From assembly GCA_036494575.1 (NCBI GenBank), contig DASXOE010000090.1, forward strand, positions 7,477 through 71,476: a stretch of 64,000 nucleotides of DNA. Reading direction: 5' to 3'. This stretch comes from DASZFV01 sp036494575 (GTDB lineage: Bacteria > Myxococcota_A > Polyangia > Fen-1088). The translations under genes and the position numbers were made by a program. Position 1 is the stretch's first letter; every line of letters starts with the position of its first letter. Under the pieces are notes generated by a model, which searched no databases, had not been told where the DNA came from, and saw only the letters and a program-made list of their open reading frames with translations. Shown here piece after piece: positions 8,623 to 16,989 of this stretch.

Positions 8623-9452
8623 CGCCGCCCCGCCGCGCCGTCCTCGTCGCGCCGCCGGGCGCCTGCGATACGCACGTGCACTTCTACGACGTGGCCGCGC
8701 CGCGCGCGCCAGGTACGCCCATGCCGGGGACGTTCACGGTCGACGACTATCGGGCCGTACAGCGGCGGCTCGGCCTCGCGCGCGTCGTGGTCGTTCAGCC
8801 CAACGCCTACGCCGACGACAATACCCACGCGCTCGCGGCCATCGCGCAGATTGGCGCTGGCGCGCGCGGCGTCGCCGTGGTTCGCCCCGGAGTCGCCGAC
8901 GCCGAGCTGGGCCGCCTCACGGCGGGCGGCATTCGTGGGCTTCGAATCATGACCCTCAACGGCGGCACGCTGGGCCTCGATGTCATGGACGAGCTCGCGG
9001 CGCGCGTGCACGCCTTCGGTTGGCACGCGAACGTCCAGCTCGATGGGCGCGAGCTGCCGCGCCACGAGGACCAGCTCGCGCGGCTCCCCGGCCGCTTCGT
9101 GATCGATCACATCGGCAAGTTCCTCGAGCCCGTGGCGCCCGATCACGAGTCCTTCCGAGCGCTGCTCCGCCTCGTCGACACGGGGCGCTGCTGGGTCAAA
9201 CTGTCAGCTCCCTACGAAACGTCGCGCCAGGGCCCGCCGCGCTACGAAGACGTGAGCCAGCTCGCGCGCGCCCTCGTGCGTCACGCGCCCGAACGCCTTC
9301 TGTGGGCCAGTAACTGGCCCCACCCGTCCGCGGCCGGCCCCGTTCCGCCCGACGACGCGGACCTGCTCGACCTGCTGCTCGATTGGGCCCCCGACGCTGG
9401 TACGCGCGCCCGGATCCTCGCCGACAACGCCACCGAGCTCTACGGCTTCTGA
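8619..9452 (+). CDS. gli: Galactarolactone isomerase-like amidohydrolase
   Basis: This 277-residue member of the PDC-hydrolase branch of the amidohydrolase superfamily has CDTHVHFYD near the N-terminus, VVVQPNAYADDN, RGLRIMTLNGG, FVIDHIGKF, RCWVKLSAPYETSR and LLWASNWPHP. These match the D-galactarolactone isomerase (Gli) group, which interconverts lactones formed by uronate dehydrogenase. The ATG overlaps the udh stop by 4 bases, so the pair is translationally coupled. Together they would convert glucuronate or galacturonate to an aldarolactone isomer. The next enzyme, an enolase-superfamily cycloisomerase, is not adjacent. A plain lactonase is an alternative role. Confidence 0.8.
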   Translation: MTPPRRAVLVAPPGACDTHVHFYDVAAPRAPGTPMPGTFTVDDYRAVQRRLGLARVVVVQPNAYADDNTHALAAIAQIGAGARGVAVVRPGVADAELGRLTAGGIRGLRIMTLNGGTLGLDVMDELAARVHAFGWHANVQLDGRELPRHEDQLARLPGRFVIDHIGKFLEPVAPDHESFRALLRLVDTGRCWVKLSAPYETSRQGPPRYEDVSQLARALVRHAPERLLWASNWPHPSAAGPVPPDDADLLDLLLDWAPDAGTRARILADNATELYGF

Positions 9453-9591
9453 TCGGCCGACCCGCGCCGACGCTCCCAGTCGGCCGCGTCGCGGCACTCG
9501 GGTTCCAATAGCGACTTTCTTTGACGACGAGGCGGGTTCTCGCGCCCTCAAAAATCAGGCGTGAGGCACATTTCGGTGGTCCGTTCTTGAG

Positions 9592-9635
9592 ACAGCCGTC
9601 ACTGGTAATCTTGACACAGCCGTTACTGGTAATGT
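9592..9635 (+). repeat. Two direct repeats upstream of the GH79 gene
   Basis: Two 20-base copies, ACAGCCGTCACTGGTAATCT at 9592 and ACAGCCGTTACTGGTAATGT at 9616, differ at two positions and are spaced 24 bases apart. That is a little over two helical turns, so the same face of the DNA is roughly repeated. A TTGACA hexamer (9611-9616) lies between them. They sit 54-97 bases before the GH79 start and may be operator half-sites or part of a promoter for glucuronidase expression. Confidence 0.45.
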
Positions 9636-9688
9636 TACAGATGTTACTTCTCGTCGCGGCAAACACACCTTCAAAACGGGACGGCAGG

Positions 9689-11470
9689 ATGACTTCTAAG
9701 TATCAATTCTTCCTCAACATATTGTTGGCCGCGGCTCTCACGTCCGGGTGTGGCGGTCTGGGCTCGGGCGCCAAGATCAGCGGCGCGGGTGGTGGCTCGG
9801 CGACGGGCGCGGCCGGAGACTCGGCGACGGGCATGGCTGGGAGCTCCGGCGCGGCCGGGGACTCGGCGACGGGGACGGCTGGGAGCTCTGGCGCGGCCGG
9901 AGATTCATCCTCGGCTGGCGCGGGCGGGAGCTCGGCGACCGGTGCGGGCGGGAGCTCGGCGGCCGGCGCGGGCGGGAGCTCGGCGGCTGGCGCAGCAGGG
10001 AGCTCGGCGACGGGCGCAGCCGGGAGCTCCGCGGTCGGCATCAACGCGGGCGCAGGCCCATGGGGCACGCCGGTGGCCGGTGGTCCCACGGCCTCGGGGA
10101 CGATGGTGACCGGTACGGTCACTGTGAATAGAGGCACAACCATCGGAACGGTCGGCAAAGACTTTCTCGGTTTCAGCTTCGAGAAGACCCACCTCACGAA
10201 CTCGACGCTCAACGGGGCGAACGCACCCATGATTGCGCTCTTCAAGCTCATTGGTACGCCCGTGATTCGGATCGGAGCCAACGACGTCGAGCTGTGCTCG
10301 TGGGTCCCCGCGAAGCCGTCAGCGGGCGGAGGCCCACCGTATGGCAAGCAGATCGGCACCGCCATGGTCGACGGGCTGAACGACTTTCTGAACGCCACGG
10401 GATCGAGGGTCATCTACGGGCTCAACTTCTCCTTGAACAACCCGACCAACGACGCAGCCGAGGCGACCTACGCTCAAATGAAGCTCGGTGCGAACCTCTA
10501 CGGATTCGAAATTGGCAACGAGCTCGACAAGTATGGAAGCTGGGCCTCCCAGCGGCAGCAGTACGAGTCAATCGCGACGAGCGTCATCAACGCCGTTCCG
10601 ACCGCTCGATTGATTGGCCCGGCCTCCACGGGAGGAGGTGCCACATCGCTCAGCACGCCGTGGGCGCAGAACGAGTCGGCGAAGTTTCCGAACAAGGTCG
10701 TGCTGCTGACCCAGCACTACTATCTCGGCGGAGCCGGCTCGACGACGGCGACGGTGACGGCTCTCCAGACCGTCCAGGGCGACATCCCCACCACCTCGGC
10801 GACGATGAACACCGCCGCGACGAGCAACCACATCCCGGACGGCTACCGTTTCGGCGAGGCCAACAGCTTCTTCAGTCACGGTCAGCCGGGGGTGAGCGAC
10901 TCGCTCGTCGCCGGCCTCTGGTCGCTCGACTTGATGTTCGTGATCGCGGGGCACGGCGCCAGCGGCATCAACTTCCATGGCGGCGAGACCGGGATGGACG
11001 GCACGAGGCCCTTCTATTACGAGCCGATCATGGAGAGCAACGGCGTGGTGCAAGCCGTGCAGCCGGTCTACCACGGCATGCTGCTCTTCTATCTGGCCGG
11101 ACAGGGCCACGTGCTCCAGACGGCGGTCTCGACGACCAACCCCAACTTCACGGCATACGCGCTCGACTATCAGGCGGATGGATCGACGAGCGTGGTGCTG
11201 AACAACAAGAGCGCCACGACCGGGGTTCAGGTCACAGTTAACGTCGGGACCGCGGTGACCAGCGCGAGCGCGATCTACCTCCTGGGGGATCTCCAGGCGG
11301 GGGCACCCATTTCACTGACCGCATCAGCTGATTCCGTTACCCTTGCTGGCGCTCGCGTCAGCGCGCAGGGGAAATGGGCGCGCACGGCACCTTTCACCCA
11401 GACGACGGCGGGCAACACCGTCTCCGTATTCGTGCCGCCCGCGAGCGCCGCGCTCGTCCGCGTGAAGTAA
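9689..11470 (+). CDS. Exported GH79 (beta-glucuronidase-like) lipoprotein
   Basis: This is a 593-residue protein. The ATG at 9689 gives a signal peptide and lipobox ending at Cys21 (LTSGC). Residues about 30-118 are a Gly/Ala/Ser spacer, then the catalytic domain starts near FLGFSFEK. Two glutamates fit the GH79 acid/base and nucleophile: E278 in FEIGNELDKYG and E390 in YRFGEANSFF, 112 residues apart. A C-terminal beta domain (YALDYQADGSTSVVLNN) completes the family layout. It likely releases glucuronic acid from glycans outside the cell or in the periplasm, feeding udh-gli just upstream (236-base gap). GH30 or GH39 is possible, but the motifs fit GH79 best. Confidence 0.82.
   Translation: MTSKYQFFLNILLAAALTSGCGGLGSGAKISGAGGGSATGAAGDSATGMAGSSGAAGDSATGTAGSSGAAGDSSSAGAGGSSATGAGGSSAAGAGGSSAAGAAGSSATGAAGSSAVGINAGAGPWGTPVAGGPTASGTMVTGTVTVNRGTTIGTVGKDFLGFSFEKTHLTNSTLNGANAPMIALFKLIGTPVIRIGANDVELCSWVPAKPSAGGGPPYGKQIGTAMVDGLNDFLNATGSRVIYGLNFSLNNPTNDAAEATYAQMKLGANLYGFEIGNELDKYGSWASQRQQYESIATSVINAVPTARLIGPASTGGGATSLSTPWAQNESAKFPNKVVLLTQHYYLGGAGSTTATVTALQTVQGDIPTTSATMNTAATSNHIPDGYRFGEANSFFSHGQPGVSDSLVAGLWSLDLMFVIAGHGASGINFHGGETGMDGTRPFYYEPIMESNGVVQAVQPVYHGMLLFYLAGQGHVLQTAVSTTNPNFTAYALDYQADGSTSVVLNNKSATTGVQVTVNVGTAVTSASAIYLLGDLQAGAPISLTASADSVTLAGARVSAQGKWARTAPFTQTTAGNTVSVFVPPASAALVRVK
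9784..10040 (+). repeat. Gly/Ala/Ser linker repeats in the GH79 gene
   Basis: Near-identical units of about 21-30 bases encode GAGGSSA, GAAGSSA and AGDSATG in series between the lipobox and the catalytic domain. They form a flexible tether that holds the enzyme away from the membrane. The repeats make this stretch prone to length variation by slippage. Confidence 0.8.
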
Positions 11471-11481
11471 GGATCGAGTCG

Positions 11482-11946
11482 ATGAGACGTGCCGTTCTCG
11501 GAGCGGTCGGCGGGGCCTGCGCCTCCCTGGCCCTTGGCCTCGGTTGCACAGCGGCTCCGCCTCCTGCCGCGGACTCGTTCACGGAGCTCTACACGACGGT
11601 CATCGCGCAGAGCTGCAGCAGCGCGTTTTGCCACAACAACGGCGTCGGCATACGGTACAGCGGCCTCGACATGAGCTCACGGGTCGTCGCGTACTGGAAC
11701 CTCGTCGACCAGCCGCTCGCGGGACCGAGCTGCGCGCTCATGGGAACGCGGGTGGTCCCGTTCCAGCCAGAAGTCAGCCTCATGTACGAGAAGGTCAAGG
11801 CGACGCCGCCTTGCGGGAGCCAGATGCCAGCGAACCCGACCGAGTTGTTGACCAAGGGAAGCGCGGTGTTTTCTGGGACCGCGCTCAATTCAGACCAGGT
11901 GCAGCTCATTCACGATTGGATCGCCGGCGGCGCGCAGAACGATTGA
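11482..11946 (+). CDS. Cytochrome-c-like lipoprotein
   Basis: This 154-residue protein begins at an ATG 11 bases after the GH79 stop. The signal peptide ends in a lipobox (LGLGC). The mature part starts with an atypical haem-type motif, CSSAFCH (CX4CH rather than CXXCH). A conserved pattern seen in Myxococcota cytochrome-like domains follows: GLDMSS, VVPFQPEVS, then CGSQMP and HDWIAGGAQND at the C-terminus. The methionine in QMP could be an axial ligand. It may carry electrons or simply bind the cell surface. Haem loading is inference because the spacing is non-canonical. Confidence 0.72.
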   Translation: MRRAVLGAVGGACASLALGLGCTAAPPPAADSFTELYTTVIAQSCSSAFCHNNGVGIRYSGLDMSSRVVAYWNLVDQPLAGPSCALMGTRVVPFQPEVSLMYEKVKATPPCGSQMPANPTELLTKGSAVFSGTALNSDQVQLIHDWIAGGAQND

Positions 11947-12020
11947 CGGTTTCGCGCGTCCGTGTCGAGCGCGTCGAGCCCAACGGTCCAATGGCGGACG
12001 AGTTGAAAGGACTCCGAACC

Positions 12021-13652
12021 ATGTCTCGAAATTCGCTGGCCATCCTGGTCGCCGGTTCCGTCTTCCTCGTCGTGGCGACGGCTCATGCAAAATCCGACGA
12101 CAAGCCGCCGGCCGAGTCGGATGAGCAGTCGGCGGAGCCCGAGGAGCAGCCGGCCCAGTCCGACGAGCAACGGGCCAAAAAGCTCACGCCGCCCATCCCG
12201 CTGCCGACCCGGATCGCGGCCACTCCCGATGCCGTGAACCCATGGTGGGTGCGGCCTCCGCTCGTCGTGACGGCTGGCGCCAACTCGGATTGGAAGCTGA
12301 CTTTCTATGGCTTCGCCGAAGCCGACATGATGCGAGACTCCACGCGGAGCTACAACGACGGATTGAACAACGGCGTCATCGCCCACCAGCAGACGCAGGC
12401 GCACGACAACCCGCGCTTGCAATTCACCATTCGGAACAGCCGCCTCGGCTTCAAATCGGAGGCTCCGCCGGCTGGCGGCATCCGCTCGACCGGCGTTCTC
12501 GAGTTCGACTTGTTCGGCAATCAGCCGAACATCAACAGCGGCGGAGGCTCGTCTGGGCAGCCGCCAGGCCCCGGCGACACCACCGAGGCCGCGTACTTCA
12601 ACAACGCAGCGCTTCGCGTCCGGCACGCTTACGTGAAGTTCGAGGACGCCATCGTCGACGTCTTGGCGGGGCAGACCTACCACCTCCTCGGGTGGCAAAA
12701 CTACTTCTTCGGGGCTTCATGCGGGTTCCTCGGACTGCCCAATGAGTTGTTCAATCGAACTGTGCAGCTTCGCCTGAGCCACACCTTCGCGTCGAATCCG
12801 ATCAACTTGGACATCGCGGCCGCGGCGTTCAGGCCCGCTCAGCGCGATTCTGGGCTCCCTGATGGCGAAGGCGGTGTTCGCCTGTCCATCAATCACTGGA
12901 AGGGGATGACCACGCCGGGCAGCGGCGGTACGGGGGCGTTGGCCGCCGCCGTCGGTGTGTCGGGCTTGACGCGCTCGTTCAGGGTCGACCCTTACGCCCC
13001 GCTCCCGGGGCCGCCCATCCGGCTCGCGGGCTTCGCCATCGCGGGTGACATCCTCATTCCAGTCATCCCGGTCGCGGACAGCACGGATCGCGGCAACGCT
13101 TTGACTCTCACGGGAGAGTTCGTCATCGGCACGGGCGATGCCGACCAATACACGGGGATGACCGCCGGCGCGACCATGCCAAACGTGTACCCGTTACCTC
13201 CCGACACGCCCGTCAACGCAGCCGGAGTCGCGGTCCCGCAGCAGGCGAACGGGGCCGCACCCCTCGTCGGCGCGCCCTATACGCCCAACGTCGACCCCGG
13301 GCTCGTGGCGTTCGACTCGAGCGGCTTCCTTCACACCATCAACTGGCAGACGTTGCTCGTGGGTCTGCAGTACTACCTGCCGCCGAGCGGCCGCGTCTTC
13401 ATCACGGGCAATTATAGCCGGGCCAAATCGGACAACATCGCGAGTCTCTTTCATCCCGGTTCGTCGAAGCAGCCGTGGGTCAATTCCTTGGGCGTCTTCG
13501 AATCCTCGTGGTACGCCGATGGGAACCTCTTCATCGATTTAACGCCGTCTGTCCGCTTGGGCCTTTCGTTTCAACGTGTCACGCAGGCACTGGCAGACGG
13601 CACGAGCGTTCACAACGATCGTTTCGAGGCCACCTTCCTCTACTTCCTGTAG
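12021..13652 (+). CDS. Outer-membrane porin-like beta-barrel (DcaP-like)
   Basis: This 543-residue protein begins at the ATG at 12021, preceded by AAGGA; a Sec signal ends around residue 23 (ATAHA). An acidic Ser/Glu/Pro-rich segment (about 25-55) has repeated DEQ units. The rest alternates polar and aromatic residues like a barrel: LTFYGFAEADMMRD, LQFTIRNSRLGFKSE, GVLEFDLFGN, then the last strand FEATFLYFL ending in aromatic residues. The layout resembles DcaP-type porins for acidic aromatic or sugar-acid solutes. Its position after the GH79 and cytochrome genes suggests uptake of the released uronate or oligosaccharide. Substrate is inferred from context only. Confidence 0.78.
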   Translation: MSRNSLAILVAGSVFLVVATAHAKSDDKPPAESDEQSAEPEEQPAQSDEQRAKKLTPPIPLPTRIAATPDAVNPWWVRPPLVVTAGANSDWKLTFYGFAEADMMRDSTRSYNDGLNNGVIAHQQTQAHDNPRLQFTIRNSRLGFKSEAPPAGGIRSTGVLEFDLFGNQPNINSGGGSSGQPPGPGDTTEAAYFNNAALRVRHAYVKFEDAIVDVLAGQTYHLLGWQNYFFGASCGFLGLPNELFNRTVQLRLSHTFASNPINLDIAAAAFRPAQRDSGLPDGEGGVRLSINHWKGMTTPGSGGTGALAAAVGVSGLTRSFRVDPYAPLPGPPIRLAGFAIAGDILIPVIPVADSTDRGNALTLTGEFVIGTGDADQYTGMTAGATMPNVYPLPPDTPVNAAGVAVPQQANGAAPLVGAPYTPNVDPGLVAFDSSGFLHTINWQTLLVGLQYYLPPSGRVFITGNYSRAKSDNIASLFHPGSSKQPWVNSLGVFESSWYADGNLFIDLTPSVRLGLSFQRVTQALADGTSVHNDRFEATFLYFL

Positions 13653-13683
13653 CCATGCCTCGGACACTCCGAGAGGATGAAGC

Positions 13684-14094
13684 ATGCGAGCACGAATGAA
13701 AGTACGATTCATCATGGCCGCCGCGGCGTTGCTCATTGCGGCCAGCCACCTGGCGTGCTCCGGGAACCCGGATGCGTTTCAACCAATCGCCTACGGCGCC
13801 AAGCCGTGGCAGCCCCCTCCAGGCTGGGATCCTGAGCCGCCCTGCGTGACGGGCTACTACGTCGCCATCGACTCCTGTGCCGACTGCACGGGGATCTCGT
13901 ATGCGCTTTGCACAGGGAACAGCTTCACCCAGTGCGTCTGCGGAGGTCCATTCACGCCCGGCGCGACCTGCCCGCAAACGTTCGCTTGCGCGGCCGACGA
14001 TTTTCCGCCGCAGAACTGGATGGAGTTCATCGACTACGCGGGCCCCGGCTGGGCCGGTCTCAAATCCGGAGCCCATCCGGGCGACGGCGGCTGA
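13684..14094 (+). CDS. Small Cys-rich lipoprotein
   Basis: This 136-residue hypothetical protein follows the porin by 31 bases, with GAGAGGATGAAG upstream of the ATG. The lipobox is ASHLAC. The mature region has about eight cysteines (CVTGYY, CADCTG, LCTG, CVCGG, TCPQ, FACA) in about 60 residues, suggesting a compact disulfide-bonded domain. It ends in a Gly-rich tail. Its place at the end of the glucuronide locus suggests a surface accessory, perhaps a glycan-binding or porin-associated lipoprotein. I recognise no family. Confidence 0.7.
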   Translation: MRARMKVRFIMAAAALLIAASHLACSGNPDAFQPIAYGAKPWQPPPGWDPEPPCVTGYYVAIDSCADCTGISYALCTGNSFTQCVCGGPFTPGATCPQTFACAADDFPPQNWMEFIDYAGPGWAGLKSGAHPGDGG

Positions 14095-14124
14095 GCGCCT
14101 TCGTTCAGGCTCCCGGATCCGGCC

Positions 14125-14883
14125 TCACTCGTTGACGACGAGATCGATTGCGCTGCCAGGCGCCGCGGGCGTTCCCTCGGCCGGCGCCTGCTTGAGGACG
14201 ACGCCCTCGTCGCGGTCGTCGTTCGAGCCGTGGTGGATGGCGCCCACCTTCAAGCCCGCCGCCTCGATGAGCTTCTTCGCCTTGCCCACGAAGAGCCCGA
14301 CGACCTTGGGCACTTCCTTTTGCGCCGGTCCCGTCGACACGACGAGCGCGATCGCCGTCTCTGGCTTCACGGACTGACCCTCGCGCGGATCGGTGCCAAT
14401 GACGAGCCCGGCGGCGACCGTCGCGCTCGGCTCGCCCCGGCGCGGGCCCGCGAGGAGCTTGCGGCTGCGCAGCTGCTCGACCGCGTCTTCAGGCCGCGAG
14501 CCCGCGACGCCGGGCACGATCGCGACGGCGGCGCCACTCGACACGAACGCCTGCACCGAGGCGCCCGTCGCGAGGCGCGAGCCGGGCAGCGGGACCTGGC
14601 CGGCTATCTTGCCCGCGGGGATATTGGCGTCGGGCCGCTCGGCCTGCAGCGCCAGCAGGAGGCCGCGCGCCTGCAGAAGATCGCGCGCCTGCTCGACGCT
14701 GACGCTCGTGATCGACGGCACCTCGACCTCGCGCGCGCCCCCGTGCAAGAACGGCAGCAGCCCGCGCTGGTCAGCGACCGTCAGCGCCGCGAAGGCCGCC
14801 GCCGTCGTGAAAAGCGAAGTGAAGAACGCCGCGAGCACGGGGTGCCCTCGGCGCGCGGGCCGCGGATCCTCTTCGTCGTACAT
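14125..14883 (-). CDS. Membrane protein with three PASTA domains
   Basis: This 252-residue protein has a short basic cytoplasmic segment, one transmembrane helix (LAAFFTSLFTTAAAFAALTV) at about residues 17-36, and three PASTA repeats at about 53-118, 119-187 and 188-252. Each has the pattern V-P-x-(I/V)-x-G followed by A-x-x-x-L and ends in a VSSG, VSTG or VVNE strand. PASTA domains bind peptidoglycan fragments and usually sit on PknB kinases or PBPs; here no kinase domain is attached, so it is a free-standing cell-wall sensor or anchor. It converges on the small lipoprotein gene. Confidence 0.9.
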   Translation of the reverse strand: MYDEEDPRPARRGHPVLAAFFTSLFTTAAAFAALTVADQRGLLPFLHGGAREVEVPSITSVSVEQARDLLQARGLLLALQAERPDANIPAGKIAGQVPLPGSRLATGASVQAFVSSGAAVAIVPGVAGSRPEDAVEQLRSRKLLAGPRRGEPSATVAAGLVIGTDPREGQSVKPETAIALVVSTGPAQKEVPKVVGLFVGKAKKLIEAAGLKVGAIHHGSNDDRDEGVVLKQAPAEGTPAAPGSAIDLVVNE

Positions 14884-15101
14884 GGCGGCATTGTAGCCCG
14901 CGCGCGTCTCCCGAGCGGCCTGAGCTGTTTCATCGTCACGAAGAGCGCGCCGGCCGCGCTACGCGGAGCGTCGGTTTACGGCCGCGCGTATTTTCTGGTC
15001 ACTCCCGATCCGCCGACGACGTCGTGCTCGACACCAAACGCGTCGGTTGTCTGCCGTAGGGCGCGTCGGCGTCCGCGGCAGTCGCGATATCGGTCGCGAG
15101 G

Positions 15102-15467
15102 TCAGTCGCAATAGCGACGCACCGCCTTGAGGAGTCGGTCCAGATCCACCGGTTTTCGCACGAGGCTACCGCCCATCTCGGCGACGACGGCCGGCGCCTC
15201 GCGGAAGGCGGAGACGACGATAACCGGGATGCGCGCGAGGTCCGGATCGCGCAGCTGCTCGTCTCGGAAGGTCCGTCCGTCCATGATGGGCATCATGAGA
15301 TCGAGGACGATGACCGCCGGCTCGAGAGCGCGCGCGACGAGCTTGTCGAGGGCGTCCTTACCGTTCGCCGCGCCCACCGCGGCGTAGCCGTGATCCTTCA
15401 AGAAGTCGATGATCCCCTCGCGGATCTCGTCGTCGTCGTCGACAATCAGGACCGGGTGCGTGCTCAT
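15102..15467 (-). CDS. Single-domain response regulator receiver
   Basis: This 121-residue protein is a CheY-type receiver alone. The acidic pocket is D10-D12, the phospho-acceptor is D56 in VLDLMMPIMDG, the switch residue is S86 in VVSAF, and the conserved lysine is K105 in RKP. There is no output domain, so it should act by protein contacts or as a phosphorelay intermediate. No histidine kinase lies nearby. A run of CTCCCC on the plus strand just before the start gives a GGGGAG ribosome site on the minus strand. Confidence 0.95.
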   Translation of the reverse strand: MSTHPVLIVDDDDEIREGIIDFLKDHGYAAVGAANGKDALDKLVARALEPAVIVLDLMMPIMDGRTFRDEQLRDPDLARIPVIVVSAFREAPAVVAEMGGSLVRKPVDLDRLLKAVRRYCD

Positions 15468-15660
15468 ATCTCCCCTCCGGGGGTGTCGAACGTGAAGACG
15501 AGCACGCGCTCCTGCGAGGTGAGGCGTCTCCCCTGGGAGGTGGACGATGGATCTGCAGCGACGCTTCCCACGCGGAATGAACTGAAATAGTCACTCGCTG
15601 GCCCGGAGACAAGGCCCAATGGGGTTTTTCCCGCTATCCGGTTATGGTCGCGTCCGCGCC

Positions 15661-16230
15661 ATGACGAAGGGTCGGCTCGAGGCATTCACCGACGGTGTCG
15701 TCGCCATCATCATCACCATCATGGTTCTCGAGCTCAAGGTGCCGCGCGGCGCCGACCTCGAGGCCCTACGTCCGCTCCTGCCTACATTCCTGACCTACGC
15801 CCTCAGCTTCGTGTTCGTGGGTATCTACTGGAACAACCATCATCATCTCTTGCACGCCACCACGCACATCAACGGTGGCGTGTTGTGGGCGAACCTACAT
15901 CTGCTCTTCTGGCTCTCCTTGACGCCTTTCGTGACGGGCTGGATGGGCGAGAACCATTTCGCGCCCGCGCCGACGGCCGCCTATGGCTGCGTCCTCCTGC
16001 TGTCGTCGGTGGCGTACTACATCCTCATACGCGCGATCGTGCGCGCCGAGGGGCCGCACTCGAGGGTCTCCGCCGCGGTCGGCACGGACTTCAAGGGCAA
16101 GCTCTCAGGTGCGCTCTACGCCATCGCCATTCCGCTCGCCCTCGTGCAGCGCTGGCTCGCGCTCGGCATTTACGTCCTGGTTGCCCTGATCTGGCTCGTG
16201 CCCGACCGACGCATGGTCGCCGGCACGTGA
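15661..16230 (+). CDS. TMEM175-family potassium channel
   Basis: This 189-residue integral membrane protein has about six hydrophobic helices and the family signature near the N-terminus, RLEAFTDGVVAIIITIM. This is the (R/K)xxxFSD motif with Thr in place of Ser. The next conserved segments are YALSFVFVGIYWNNHHHLLH and NLHLLFWLSLTPF. Bacterial members are tetrameric K+ channels with one six-helix unit per chain. I chose ATG 15661 because the channel motif begins at once; an upstream in-frame start at 15619 would add 14 residues. Confidence 0.88.
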   Translation: MTKGRLEAFTDGVVAIIITIMVLELKVPRGADLEALRPLLPTFLTYALSFVFVGIYWNNHHHLLHATTHINGGVLWANLHLLFWLSLTPFVTGWMGENHFAPAPTAAYGCVLLLSSVAYYILIRAIVRAEGPHSRVSAAVGTDFKGKLSGALYAIAIPLALVQRWLALGIYVLVALIWLVPDRRMVAGT

Positions 16231-16236
16231 GGGATT

Positions 16237-16653
<417 letters not shown>

Positions 16654-16662
16654 GCGCTCAGT

Positions 16663-16986
16663 CTAGCGCCTCGGACGCCACTGGAAACGCACGAGCGCGA
16701 TCGCGTCTTCGGTCGCGCGCACGCCTTCGCGCCGCAGGAGATGGGCCTGCAACTCCTCGTGACCGAGGGCGTTCGCGCGCGGGCTGATCTGGCCCTTGGC
16801 GTTGACGACGCGGTGCCAGGGGACGGAGCTGCCCGGCGGCAAAACGTTGAGCGCGTAGCCGACGAGGCGCGCGTGGCGCGGCAGCCCGGCCAGGCCGGCG
16901 ACTTGTCCGTAGGTTGCGATGCGTCCGCGCGGAATGCGCCTCACGACCGCGTAGATGCGGCCGTACGTATCGGTCGCGCCCGGCAC
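16663..16986 (-). CDS. Alkyltransferase-like protein (ATL)
   Basis: This 107-residue protein has the MGMT DNA-binding domain (IPRGRIATYGQVAGLAG, HARLVGYALN). The active-site PCHRV is PWHRV, with Trp57 in place of the acceptor cysteine. This defines alkyltransferase-like proteins, which bind O6-alkylguanine and hand it to nucleotide-excision repair rather than remove the alkyl group. Start is GTG at 16986, three bases after the SDR stop. The gene would be co-transcribed with SDR upstream and hslR downstream. It cannot be a functional methyltransferase without the cysteine. Confidence 0.9.
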   Translation of the reverse strand: MPGATDTYGRIYAVVRRIPRGRIATYGQVAGLAGLPRHARLVGYALNVLPPGSSVPWHRVVNAKGQISPRANALGHEELQAHLLRREGVRATEDAIALVRFQWRPRR

Positions 16987-16989
16987 GCA

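Noticed and set aside
16663..16986. O6-methylguanine-DNA methyltransferase
   Set aside because: The acceptor cysteine is replaced by Trp in PWHRV, so it is an alkyltransferase-like protein.
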